This document shows, piece after piece, positions 8,206 to 16,533 of a stretch of DNA of 36,326 nucleotides. How positions within the stretch are numbered: the stretch's first letter is position 1; every line of letters starts with the position of its first letter. Where the stretch lies: NCBI RefSeq assembly GCF_020832045.1, contig NZ_JAFIFK010000039.1:1-36326 (forward strand). Direction: 5' to 3'. Both the position numbers and the translations under genes were made by a program. The DNA comes from Halomonas sp. (GTDB taxonomy: Bacteria > Pseudomonadota > Gammaproteobacteria > Pseudomonadales > Halomonadaceae). Under the pieces are notes generated by a model. It was not told the DNA's origin. It was given only the letters and a program-made list of their open reading frames with translations, and searched no databases.

Positions 8206-11200
8206 TTCACGGTCTCCTGCACGCTGTCGTTGCCTTCGCCATCCAGCCAGTCGATGTTCTTCATCTTGCGGATGAGGACGAATTCATCGCGGTTGGAGCC
8301 AACGGTGCCGTAGTAGTTGAAGCTGTAAGAGAGCTGCGCGTAGCCGCCGATCATGTGGGTCGGCTTCGGGCACACCCGGGTCACGGAGTTGTGCATGCCG
8401 CCACGGGTCTTGGTGACCTCGGAGCCCGGCACGTTCACCTGGCGCTCCTGGGCGTGATACATCATCACCATGCCGTCCTTGACCCGCTGACTGACGATGG
8501 CCCGCGCCGTGATCGCGCCGTTGGCGTTGAACAGCTCGATCCAGTCGTTGTCCTCGATGCCGATCTCCTGAGCATCGTTCTCCGACATCCAGACCACCGG
8601 GCCGCCACGGTTGAGGGTCAGCATCAGCAGGTTGTCGCTGTAGGTGGAATGGATGCCCCACTTCTGGTGCGGCGTGATCCAGTTCAGCGCCTTGGTCGGG
8701 TTGCCGTTGTCCTCCGGCATGGTGAAGCCGGTGATAGTCTTGGTGTTGATCGGCGGACGATAGGTCAGCAGGCTCTCGCCGAAGGCGCGCATCCAGGGGT
8801 GATCCTGGTAGAACTGCTGGCGACCGCTCACGGTGCGCCATGGAATCAGCTCGTGCACGTTGGTGTAGCCGGCGTTGTAGGAGACGTGCTCGTCTTCCAG
8901 GCCGGACCAGGTCGGGCTTGAGATGATCTTGCGCGGCTGGGCCACGATGTCGCGGAAGCGGATCTTCTCTTCGTGCTTGGGCGTGGCCAGGTGGGTGTGG
9001 TCGCGTCCGGTGATCTTGGACAGCGCGCCCCACGCCTTGACCGCTACCGCACCGTTGGTTTCCGGCGCCAGGGTCAGGATCATCTCGGCGGCGTCGATGG
9101 CCGTCTCGATCTTCGGCCTGCCCTTGTGCGGTCCTTCGGTCTTGCGATAGTTCAGCTTGCCGAGCAGTTCGACTTCAGACTCGGTGTTCCAGGCGATGCC
9201 TTTGCCGCCGTTGCCGATGGTCTCGAGCAGCGGCCCGATGGAGGTGAAGCGTTCGTAGGTTTCCGGGTAGTTGCGCTTGACCTCGATCAGTGCCGGCATG
9301 GTCTTGCCGGGGATCGGCTCGCACTCGCCCTTCTTCCAATCCTTCACTTCAGGCTGGGCCAGCTCCGCCGGGGAGTCGTGCTGGTGCGGCAGAGTGACCA
9401 GATCGGTCTCCTCGCCCAGATGGCCCACGCACACCTCGGAGAACGCCTTGGCGATGCCCTTGTAGATATCCCAGTCGCTGCGCGACTCCCACGCCGGGTC
9501 GGTGGCCGCGGTCAGCGGGTGGATGAACGGGTGCATGTCCGAGGTGTTGAGGTCGTTCTTCTCGTACCAGGTCGCCGTCGGCAGCACCACGTCGGAGTAG
9601 AGACAGGTGGATGACATGCGGAAGTCCAGCGTAACCACCAGGTCGAGCTTGCCTTCCGGCGCCTCGTCGTGCCATTTCACCTCTTCCGGCTTCTGGCCGC
9701 CCACCTCGCCCAGGTCCTTGCCCTGGATGCCGTGACGGGTACCCAGCAGGTACTTGAGCATGTACTCGTGACCCTTGCCCGAGCTGCCCAGCAGGTTGGA
9801 GCGCCACACAAAGAGGTTGCGCGGGAAGTTCTGCTCGTTGTCCGGGTCCTCGGCGGCAAATGCCAGCTCGCCGCTCTTGAGCTGCTGGACGGCGTAGTCC
9901 TTGGTCGACATGCCGGCGGCTTCGGCGGCCTTGGCCAGGCGCAGCGGGTTGGTGTTGAGCTGCGGTGCGGAGGGCAGCCAGCCCATGCGCTCGGAGCGCA
10001 CGTTGAAGTCGATCAGGCTGCCGCTGTAGTCGGCCGGGTTGGCCAGCGGCGAGAGGATTTCCTTGATCTCGAGCTTCTCGTAGCGCCACTGGGAAGAGTG
10101 GTTGTAGAAGAACGAGGTGGAGTTCATGTGGCGCGGCGGACGCTGCCAGTCGAGGCCGAAGGCCAGCGGGGTCCAGCCGGTCTGGGGACGCAGCTTCTCC
10201 TGGCCGACATAGTGGGCCCAGCCACCGCCACTTTGACCGATACAACCGCACATGATCAGCATGTTGATCAGGCCGCGGTAGTTCATGTCCATGTGGTACC
10301 AGTGGTTCATCGCGGCGCCCACGATGACCATGGAGCGACCCTGGGTCTTGTCGGCGTTGTCGGCGAACTCACGGGCGATACGGGCGACCTGCTCGGCGGG
10401 TACGCCGGTGATCTTCTCCTGCCAGGCCGGCGTGTAGGGGCGGATCTGGTCGTAGGAGGTAGCGCCGTCGTCTTCGCCTTCCTTGCCGAAGCCACGGTCG
10501 ATGCCGTAGTTGGCGCACATCAGGTCGAATACGGTGACCGCCAGGATCTCAGTACCGTCGGCCTTGGTCAGGCGCTTGGCCGGCAGGCTGTGGAACAGCA
10601 GCTCGTTGCCGGCCACGTGGTCGAAGTGCTCGTGGGCGATGCCGCCGAAGTAGGGGAAGGCCACACGAGCTACATCGTCGTGGCTTTCGGCCAGGGTCAG
10701 CAGCGGCTTGATCTCGGCGCCGTCGGCACTGCGCTCCTCAAGGTTCCACTTGCCCTGGTTCTCTTCGTTCTCGCCCCAGCGGAAGCCGATGGAGCCGTTG
10801 GGCACGACGAGGCTGTCGGACAGCTCGTCCCACGCCACGGTCTTCCACTCGGGGTTGTTGTCCTGGCCCAGGTTGGCTTCGAAGTCGCTGGTGCGCAGCT
10901 GCTTGCCGGGCACGAAGCTGCCGTCCTCGCGGGCTTCGAGTTCGACCAGGAAGGGCATGTCGGAGTACTTGCGCACGTACTCGGTGAAGTAGGTGCTGGG
11001 CTTGTCGAGGTGGAATTCCTTGAGGATCACGTGGCCCATGGCCATGCCCAGCGCGGCGTCGGTGCCCTGCTTGACCGACAGCCACTCGTCGGTGAGCTTG
11101 GAAACTTCGGCGTAGTCCGGGGTGATGGAGACGGTCTTGGTGCCCTTGTAGCGTACTTCGGTGAAGAAGTGCGCGTCCGGGGTACGGGTCTGGGGCACGT

Positions 11201-11966
11201 TGGAACCCCAGGCGATGATGTAGCCGGAGTTGTACCAGTCGGCCGATTCGGGCACGTCGGTCTGCTCGCCCCAGGTCTGCGGGCTGGCCGGCGGCAGGTC
11301 GCAGTACCAGTCGTAGAAGCTCATGCACACGCCGCCGATCAGCGACAGGTAGCGGCTGCCCGCGGCGTAGCTGACCATCGACATGGCGGGAATCGGCGAG
11401 AAGCCGATGATGCGGTCCGGGCCGTACTGCTTGGCGGTGTAGACGTTGGAAGCCGCGACCAGCTCGTTGAGCTCGTCCCAGTTGGCACGGACGAAGCCGC
11501 CCATGCCGCGGGCACGCTTGTACTGCTTGGTCTTGGCCGGGTCGGAGACAATGGAGGCCCAGGCGTCGACCGGGTCGCCGTGCTGCTGCTTGGCTTCGCG
11601 CCACAGCTTGAGCAGCGGCTTGCGGATCAGCGGGTACTTGAGGCGGTTGGCGCTGTACATGTACCAGGAGTAGCTGGCGCCACGCGGGCAGCCACGAGGC
11701 TCGTGGTTGGGCAGGTCCGGACGGGTGCGCGGATAGTCGGTCTGCTGGGTTTCCCAGGTGACCAGGCCGTTCTTGACGTAGATCTTCCAGCTGCAGGAGC
11801 CGGTACAGTTCACGCCGTGGGTGCTGCGCACGACCTTGTCGTGCTGCCAGCGCTGACGGTAGCCGTCTTCCCAGCCACGGGACTCCTCGCGGGTCTCGCC
11901 ATGGTCGTTGGCGAAGGGCTCGCGCGCCTTGCGGAAGAAATTCAGCCGATCTAAGAAGTGACTCAT
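8202..11966 (-). CDS. narG: Respiratory nitrate reductase alpha subunit NarG (Mo-bisMGD)
   Basis: NarG is the catalytic subunit that reduces nitrate to nitrite on the cytoplasmic side of the membrane. With the ATG at 11966 the protein has 1254 residues, close to E. coli NarG. The N-terminal FS0 cluster ligands are H50, C54, C58 and C93, the same numbers as in E. coli. I chose this start because a GGAG ribosome site lies seven bases upstream and the N terminus then matches the family. The reading frame stays open far upstream, but that part is antisense to or overlaps the MFS gene and is not NarG-like. It heads the operon narGHJI-ppiC-moaB-moeA-regulator-DGC-moaA. About 197 bp of non-coding DNA precedes it. 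Confidence 0.98.
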   Translation of the reverse strand: MSHFLDRLNFFRKAREPFANDHGETREESRGWEDGYRQRWQHDKVVRSTHGVNCTGSCSWKIYVKNGLVTWETQQTDYPRTRPDLPNHEPRGCPRGASYSWYMYSANRLKYPLIRKPLLKLWREAKQQHGDPVDAWASIVSDPAKTKQYKRARGMGGFVRANWDELNELVAASNVYTAKQYGPDRIIGFSPIPAMSMVSYAAGSRYLSLIGGVCMSFYDWYCDLPPASPQTWGEQTDVPESADWYNSGYIIAWGSNVPQTRTPDAHFFTEVRYKGTKTVSITPDYAEVSKLTDEWLSVKQGTDAALGMAMGHVILKEFHLDKPSTYFTEYVRKYSDMPFLVELEAREDGSFVPGKQLRTSDFEANLGQDNNPEWKTVAWDELSDSLVVPNGSIGFRWGENEENQGKWNLEERSADGAEIKPLLTLAESHDDVARVAFPYFGGIAHEHFDHVAGNELLFHSLPAKRLTKADGTEILAVTVFDLMCANYGIDRGFGKEGEDDGATSYDQIRPYTPAWQEKITGVPAEQVARIAREFADNADKTQGRSMVIVGAAMNHWYHMDMNYRGLINMLIMCGCIGQSGGGWAHYVGQEKLRPQTGWTPLAFGLDWQRPPRHMNSTSFFYNHSSQWRYEKLEIKEILSPLANPADYSGSLIDFNVRSERMGWLPSAPQLNTNPLRLAKAAEAAGMSTKDYAVQQLKSGELAFAAEDPDNEQNFPRNLFVWRSNLLGSSGKGHEYMLKYLLGTRHGIQGKDLGEVGGQKPEEVKWHDEAPEGKLDLVVTLDFRMSSTCLYSDVVLPTATWYEKNDLNTSDMHPFIHPLTAATDPAWESRSDWDIYKGIAKAFSEVCVGHLGEETDLVTLPHQHDSPAELAQPEVKDWKKGECEPIPGKTMPALIEVKRNYPETYERFTSIGPLLETIGNGGKGIAWNTESEVELLGKLNYRKTEGPHKGRPKIETAIDAAEMILTLAPETNGAVAVKAWGALSKITGRDHTHLATPKHEEKIRFRDIVAQPRKIISSPTWSGLEDEHVSYNAGYTNVHELIPWRTVSGRQQFYQDHPWMRAFGESLLTYRPPINTKTITGFTMPEDNGNPTKALNWITPHQKWGIHSTYSDNLLMLTLNRGGPVVWMSENDAQEIGIEDNDWIELFNANGAITARAIVSQRVKDGMVMMYHAQERQVNVPGSEVTKTRGGMHNSVTRVCPKPTHMIGGYAQLSYSFNYYGTVGSNRDEFVLIRKMKNIDWLDGEGNDSVQETVK

Positions 11967-12106
11967 GGTCGTCTCCAGGCTTCTTGAAGTATTGCGTGGC
12001 ACCCGGGCCACCCTGCCTGCCATGTCGTGCGACGTGTTCCACACGACCGCCGGGGCAGGTTCTTGAAGCGAAGTCTGGAGCAACGAAAAGCGGATTACTG
12101 CCAGGT

Positions 12107-12134
12107 TACCTCTATATACACCCCCTCTACCCAC
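12107..12134. promoter_or_regulatory. Possible NarL heptamers upstream of narG
   Basis: A perfect NarL-type heptamer TACCTCT is at 12107-12113 and a six-of-seven match TACCCAC at 12128-12134, about 141-168 bases upstream of the narG start. They are not arranged as a 7-2-7 pair. Because the adjacent genes narX and narL encode the matching regulator, control of narG by them is plausible, but short heptamers arise by chance. I saw no good Fnr box in the 11967-12163 interval. Confidence 0.3.
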
Positions 12135-12163
12135 AAGGTGATAGACGCACCGATGAAAGGGGG

Positions 12164-13450
12164 TTAGCCCGCCTGGGCACGTACGCCATCCCACAGCATG
12201 ACCAGCATGCACACCGCCAGCGCGGCATAGAGGAACATGAAGCCGGCGGTGCGCAGGCCGACCCACTCGTTGCCTAACACGAACATCAGCGGCAACAGTG
12301 CGGCGAACAGCCCTCCCAGGGCCAGCGCCAGCCCGCCCGAGCGCACCATGTCGTCGCCGTGTTCGCGATACAGCAGGCACATCAGGCTGCCCTTGCCGAT
12401 GCCCATGGCCAGCCCCATGACGGCCAGCAGCACGATGAAGCCGACCAGCGGCATGGAGAAGCGCAGCGCAATGTCGCCATGCACGCCGTGGATCTGCATG
12501 GTGAAGTCGGGGTAGGAGAGCAGAAACAGGCAGGCCATCACGCAGGCGCTGACCCACCATCGCAGATCGAGAAAGCCATGTCGGTCGGCCAGTGCCCCAC
12601 CGACGATCTGACCGACTCCACCCGACAAGGTAAACACCAGTGCCCAAAGCGCCGCCTGCTTGAGCGACAGAGCATACTGGGCAGCGAGGTAGCCCGGCAG
12701 CCACAGCGCCAGCGCCACGAAGGCGCCATAGAAAAAGCTGTAGTAGAGCGCCAGACGGCAAACCGCGGGGGGCGGCAGCCAGCGGCGGGCAGGCGTGCCG
12801 CCCCTGCCACCGGCTTCGAGTTCGTCCCAGCCGTTGTCCGGTTCGGTTCGCGACACCCTGGGCGCATCATCGGCAAACACCCACAGCAGCAGTGCCACCA
12901 GCAACACCGGCAACAGAAACAGCTTTGGCGCCATGGGCCAGCCATAGGCCTGGCTGATCAAGGGCAGTAGGAAGTAGGTAAGCCCGGCGCCCAGCATACC
13001 GGCGCCGTAAAGCCCCAGCGCCAGGCCGGCATGGCGACGCGGGCACAGCGAGGCCACGTACACCAGGCCAGCCGCCAGCGAACCGGCCCCAAGCCCCAGA
13101 CCGGCCCCGGCCAGCAGAAATTCCAGGTAGACATCCGAGTGCGCGATGGCCCACAGCAAGGGACAGATCAGCAGCAGGCAGCCGATCATCACCCGCCGAC
13201 CGCCGACGCAGCGCGCCAACGCCGCCATGGGCAAGGCCGCCAGCCCCCCGGTGAACATGGGCATGGCCAGCAGCAGGGCAAACTGCACTTCACCGAAGTG
13301 CAGCACCTGCTTGAGCTCGACGCCCAGCACGGCAAAGATGGTCCAACTGGCAAATACCAGTGCAAAGGCCAATGGGGAAAGCAGAACGACCACCAGCGCG
13401 CGATAGTCGACCTGCGGGCCCGGCACGGAAGCTTCGACGGCAGGCTGCAT
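12164..13450 (-). CDS. NarK-like MFS transporter lacking both nitrate-binding arginines
   Basis: This 428-residue, twelve-helix major facilitator protein is built like the nitrate/nitrite porter family. Its glycine-rich helix-5 region (about 115-157) is recognisable but degraded. The two arginines that bind nitrate in E. coli NarK (R89 and R305) are replaced: aligning the P-(x8)-GGR segment of helix 2 puts alanine A72 at the first site, and aligning the GG-x3-D segment of helix 8 puts glutamine Q281 at the second. The two other transporters in this window keep both arginines. The substrate is therefore probably not bound in the NarK way; it could be a different anion, a neutral solute or a sensor role. 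It ends 197 bp before narG and is transcribed away from narX. No strong ribosome site was seen. Confidence 0.8.
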   Translation of the reverse strand: MQPAVEASVPGPQVDYRALVVVLLSPLAFALVFASWTIFAVLGVELKQVLHFGEVQFALLLAMPMFTGGLAALPMAALARCVGGRRVMIGCLLLICPLLWAIAHSDVYLEFLLAGAGLGLGAGSLAAGLVYVASLCPRRHAGLALGLYGAGMLGAGLTYFLLPLISQAYGWPMAPKLFLLPVLLVALLLWVFADDAPRVSRTEPDNGWDELEAGGRGGTPARRWLPPPAVCRLALYYSFFYGAFVALALWLPGYLAAQYALSLKQAALWALVFTLSGGVGQIVGGALADRHGFLDLRWWVSACVMACLFLLSYPDFTMQIHGVHGDIALRFSMPLVGFIVLLAVMGLAMGIGKGSLMCLLYREHGDDMVRSGGLALALGGLFAALLPLMFVLGNEWVGLRTAGFMFLYAALAVCMLVMLWDGVRAQAG

Positions 13451-13520
13451 GAACGGAAGGTCTCAGGGTGTGGTCGAAGAGATTCTCGTTCGCGCCCCAT
13501 GTCAGGTCAAAAGGGCAAGC

Positions 13521-13531
13521 GAGGTACCTCT
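13521..13531. promoter_or_regulatory. Palindrome with NarL-type heptamer in the MFS/narX divergent region
   Basis: The 198-bp gap between the MFS gene and narX contains a perfect 10-bp palindrome GAGGTACCTC at 13521-13530. The overlapping TACCTCT (13525-13531) fits the NarL heptamer consensus exactly, and the opposite strand gives a six-of-seven match. This suggests autoregulation of narXL or control of the MFS gene; it is only a motif match. Confidence 0.3.
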
Positions 13532-13580
13532 TTGGTAGCAGCCCGCCCAATCGCCCGGTAGGATGCCTCACCCTCCCCTG

Positions 13581-13619
13581 GGGTATAGTGGTGGCAGGAT
13601 ATATAGTGCCGCCATACCC
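13581..13619 (+). other. Imperfect hairpin just upstream of narX
   Basis: GGGTA at 13581 pairs with TACCC ending at 13619, and TGGTGGCA (13589-13596) pairs with TGCCGCCA (13607-13614) with one G-T wobble. The loop holds an AT-rich GATATATAG that could instead serve as a -10 region. It ends 29 bases before the narX start. Whether it acts as DNA (promoter) or RNA (leader) is not decidable here. Confidence 0.35.
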
Positions 13620-13648
13620 TGCGCCTTTGCTGGAGACGCCCACCGTCA

Positions 13649-15541
13649 ATGAAACTGCTGCAACGTTCCCTCGTGGCCCGCATCGTCGCTTCGCTGCTGG
13701 CGATCAGCGCCATGGCCCTGATCAGCATCGTGGTGACCATGGCCGTCGCCGGCGGCAGTCGTGGCGACGCCGCGGCGATCAACGTCGCCGGCTCATTGCG
13801 CATGAATACCTACCAGATCGTGGCCGCCCTGCAGCGTTACGAGCGTATTCCTTCGCTGGAAAACCGCGCAGAGGTCTATGTCCTCAAGCGGCGCTTCGAG
13901 GAGCGCCTGGCCAGCGATGAACTGACCGGCGCCATCCCCGTTTCCGAGGCCCACGAGCTGCGCCGCCAGTACCGCTTGATCCTGGGGCGCTGGTACAACG
14001 AACTGGCGCCTCAGGTCAGCGAGGCCGTAGCCAGCCAGTACGTGCGTATCGATCCGCTCAACCACACCCTGGACGGCCTTGTGGGCGACATCGACAGCAT
14101 GGTCAAGCAGCTCGAGCACAATACCGAAGCCAAGATTCGCCTGCTCAGCGCCCTGCAGATACTGTTCCTCGGGTTGACGGCCGTGGTGGTCGCTATCGCG
14201 CTCTACGATATTCGCCACAATCTGGTGGCCCCGCTGCGCCAACTGATGGTGTTGGCCCGAGAAGCCGCCCGCCACAACTTCTCGCTGCGTACCCAGCTCA
14301 AGGGAAACGACGAACTGGCCATGCTCGGCAAGACCTTCGATACCATGTCCGAGGAGCTGGGCTCCAGCTATGCCGAACTCGAGGCACGCGTGAAGCGCAA
14401 GACCCATGAGCTCGAGCGCAGCAGCGAGGTGATGCAGATTCTTCACGACGGCAGCCGCTCGCTCTACGGCGGCGGCAACGACCTGTGCACCAGCGCCGCG
14501 CCCATGCTGCGGCGGGTGGCGGAGCTGCTCGACATCGGCCCCATACGGCTGTCGCTCAACGACCCCCATGCCGACCGCCAGGTGCCGATACTCGCCACCC
14601 ATGCGGCGCGCCGTCCGGCCTACTGCCGCGACCACGACTGCCACGCCTGCCTGATCTCGCCCAAGCCCGTGCGCCTCACCGACACCGAAGACGGCGACTG
14701 CCTGCTGCTGCCGGTAAGCGTGGGCGACGAGATGCTCGGCACGCTGGAAATCTGGCACCCAAAGGATGAGCGCCTTTCCGAAAGCGTACGCCGCCTGCTC
14801 AACGCCCTGGCCGACCAGTTGGCCACGGCGGTATACCTGCAGCGGCGCATCGAGGAGGAGCAGCAGATCTCGCTGATGAGCGAGCGCACCATCATCGCCC
14901 GGGAGCTGCACGACTCATTGGCCCAGTCGCTCTCCTATCTCAAGATGCAGGTGGCACGCCTGGAACGCATGCAGGCCAAGGATTCTCCCAAGGAGATGCA
15001 GGCGGCAGTATTCGACGAGCTGCGCACCGGCCTCAACAGCGCCTATCGTCAGTTGCGTGAGCTGCTCACGACGTTTCGCCTCAAGCTGGAAGGGCCGGGC
15101 CTGCAGTCAGCCTTGCAGCAGACCACCGCAGAGTTCGCCGAGCGCATGGGGGCACCGGTGGAGCTGCACTACGACGTGCCGCCCCACCTGCTGAATCCCA
15201 ACGAGGAGATCCACGTGCTGCAGATCGCCCGCGAGGCGCTGAGCAACACGCACAAGCACGCCCACGCGCACTGGGCCGCCGTTACGGTGGCCTTCAGCAA
15301 CGCCCGCATCGTGCTGCGTATCGAGGACGACGGCGTGGGCCTCGAGAACGACGACTCGCCGCCCATGCACTACGGGCTGATCATCATGCGCGACCGGGCC
15401 CATACCCTGAGCGGGGAGCTCAAGCTTTCCAACCGCGCCGGGGGCGGCACCTGCGTGGAAGTGGTCTTCACACCGCAGACGGCGCGCCTGATCACTCGCC
15501 AGCCAGCAACCGAATCCACCCTTCACGACCAAGGAAACTGA
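13649..15541 (+). CDS. narX: Nitrate/nitrite sensor histidine kinase NarX
   Basis: This inner-membrane sensor kinase detects periplasmic nitrate and nitrite and phosphorylates NarL. The 630 residues show helix 1 at about 10-34, a periplasmic helical domain, helix 2 at about 166-186, a HAMP linker, a central GAF-like module and a HisKA_3-type kinase. The P-box that binds nitrate is at residues 41-57 (AAAINVAGSLRM core). The central module has cysteines C280, C326, C331, C334 and C351, as NarX-type sensors do. The phosphorylated histidine is H421 in ARELHDSLAQ. The ATPase domain follows (HKHAHA and EDDGVGL). It is followed after five bases by narL. The choice of NarX over NarQ rests on the P-box, the cysteine module and the pairing with narL. 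Confidence 0.93.
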   Translation: MKLLQRSLVARIVASLLAISAMALISIVVTMAVAGGSRGDAAAINVAGSLRMNTYQIVAALQRYERIPSLENRAEVYVLKRRFEERLASDELTGAIPVSEAHELRRQYRLILGRWYNELAPQVSEAVASQYVRIDPLNHTLDGLVGDIDSMVKQLEHNTEAKIRLLSALQILFLGLTAVVVAIALYDIRHNLVAPLRQLMVLAREAARHNFSLRTQLKGNDELAMLGKTFDTMSEELGSSYAELEARVKRKTHELERSSEVMQILHDGSRSLYGGGNDLCTSAAPMLRRVAELLDIGPIRLSLNDPHADRQVPILATHAARRPAYCRDHDCHACLISPKPVRLTDTEDGDCLLLPVSVGDEMLGTLEIWHPKDERLSESVRRLLNALADQLATAVYLQRRIEEEQQISLMSERTIIARELHDSLAQSLSYLKMQVARLERMQAKDSPKEMQAAVFDELRTGLNSAYRQLRELLTTFRLKLEGPGLQSALQQTTAEFAERMGAPVELHYDVPPHLLNPNEEIHVLQIAREALSNTHKHAHAHWAAVTVAFSNARIVLRIEDDGVGLENDDSPPMHYGLIIMRDRAHTLSGELKLSNRAGGGTCVEVVFTPQTARLITRQPATESTLHDQGN

Positions 15542-15546
15542 GACCC

Positions 15547-16212
15547 ATGGGCCAGTCAGTCAGCGAGACCCCCGCCAGTATCCTGATCATCGACGACCAT
15601 CCGCTGCTGCGCCGCGGCGTGGCCCAGCTGCTGGAGCTGGAGGACGACCTCCAGCTCATCGGCGACACCGGCGAGCCGCAGCAGGGCGTGCGTCTGGCCG
15701 CCGAGCTCGACCCGGACCTGATCCTGCTCGACCTCAACATGCCGGGCATGGACGGTATCCAGACGCTGAAGGCGCTGCGCGAATCGGGCTATGCCGGGCG
15801 TATCGTCATGTTCACCGTATCCGACCATGAGGACGACCTGCTGGCTGCCCTGCGTGGAGGTGCCGATGGGTACCTGCTCAAGGATATGGAGCCCGAGGAG
15901 ATGGTGCGCCAGCTGCGTCAGGCAGCGCTGGGTCGCATGGTGGTAAGCGAGAGCCTCACCGCCATGCTGGCCGAGGCCCTGCGCAACCAGCGCTCGGCGC
16001 CGGCCACCCCCGACATTCACAGCCTGACCCAGCGCGAGCGCGAGATCCTGCGCGAGCTGGCCGGCGGCCTTTCCAACAAGCTGATCGCCCGCAAGCTCGA
16101 CATCTCCGAGGGCACGGTGAAGGTTCACGTCAAGCATCTGCTGAAGAAGCTCAATCTGCGCTCGCGAGTCGAAGCCGCGGTGTGGGCCGTACAGGAAGGC
16201 ATCGACAGGTAG
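15547..16212 (+). CDS. narL: Nitrate/nitrite response regulator NarL
   Basis: NarL is a DNA-binding response regulator with a receiver domain (about 10-130; phosphorylation site D62 in LLDLNMPG, acidic pair D16/D17) and a C-terminal LuxR-type helix-turn-helix (about 158-218, with LTQREREIL and SEGTVKVHVKHLLKKL). At 221 residues it has the usual length. AAGGA lies upstream of the ATG. It is co-transcribed with narX and followed by a terminator. A perfect 7-2-7 NarL site stands in front of the next gene, narK, so that transporter is a probable target. Confidence 0.95.
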   Translation: MGQSVSETPASILIIDDHPLLRRGVAQLLELEDDLQLIGDTGEPQQGVRLAAELDPDLILLDLNMPGMDGIQTLKALRESGYAGRIVMFTVSDHEDDLLAALRGGADGYLLKDMEPEEMVRQLRQAALGRMVVSESLTAMLAEALRNQRSAPATPDIHSLTQREREILRELAGGLSNKLIARKLDISEGTVKVHVKHLLKKLNLRSRVEAAVWAVQEGIDR

Positions 16213-16296
16213 AAAGCTCGCGACATGAAGGAGAGCTTTCTACGCCGGCCAGGTGGTCACTACTCCCGGTTCTGTGTGGATACCCCCAATGAACTC

Positions 16297-16322
16297 AAGG
16301 CGCCTGCAAGGCGCCTTTTTTT
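16297..16322 (+). terminator. Rho-independent terminator after narXL
   Basis: An 8-bp stem (AAGGCGCC at 16297-16304 with GGCGCCTT at 16310-16317), a five-base loop and a run of seven T from 16316 to 16322 form a standard intrinsic terminator about 85 bases after the narL stop. The 321-bp gap 16213-16533 otherwise holds the NarL site of narK and no convincing gene. Confidence 0.9.
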
Positions 16323-16378
16323 GTCTTCACTTTTTGTGCAAAGCAAGAAAAAACACAGGCTTACACGAATACCACCGC

Positions 16379-16394
16379 TACCCCTCAAGAGGTA
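16379..16394. promoter_or_regulatory. NarL 7-2-7 operator upstream of narK
   Basis: TACCCCT (16379-16385), two spacer bases and AGAGGTA (16388-16394) match both halves of the NarL consensus TACYYMT-N2-AKRRGTA without mismatch. It lies about 140 bases upstream of the narK ATG, at a distance suited to activation. The full inverted pair makes chance less likely than for the single heptamers elsewhere in the window. Confidence 0.7.
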
Positions 16395-16533
16395 TTTCCC
16401 TGATTTTCCGGCATTTTCGGCCGGTTTCGCCGCTCTTTCCCCAGGCGTATCTTTGCCTCAACCGAACCTGAATTGATCCCGGTCAGGACGGATGTCGCAA
16501 GGCGGGATCAGTGGAAACTCAAGGGGAAACGTC

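Noticed and set aside
6652..8313. Long plus-strand reading frame opposite narH
   Set aside because: It mirrors the narH codons; narH has all cluster ligands, so this is a shadow.
12121..12164. Possible stem between CCCCCT and AGGGGG downstream of the MFS gene
   Set aside because: The loop is about 35 bases and there is no T run; not a convincing terminator.
11967..12761. In-frame extension of narG upstream of 11966
   Set aside because: It crosses the non-coding gap and overlaps the MFS gene; it has no NarG similarity, and the ATG at 11966 has a good ribosome site with exact family numbering.
16225..16476. Small reading frame after narL
   Set aside because: It runs through the narXL terminator and the NarL site and has no recognisable features.
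16473..16486. Fnr-like TTGAT-N4-GTCAG before narK
   Set aside because: Two mismatches in the second half, and no -10 at the 32-bp spacing seen for the other boxes; it lies too close to the ribosome site.
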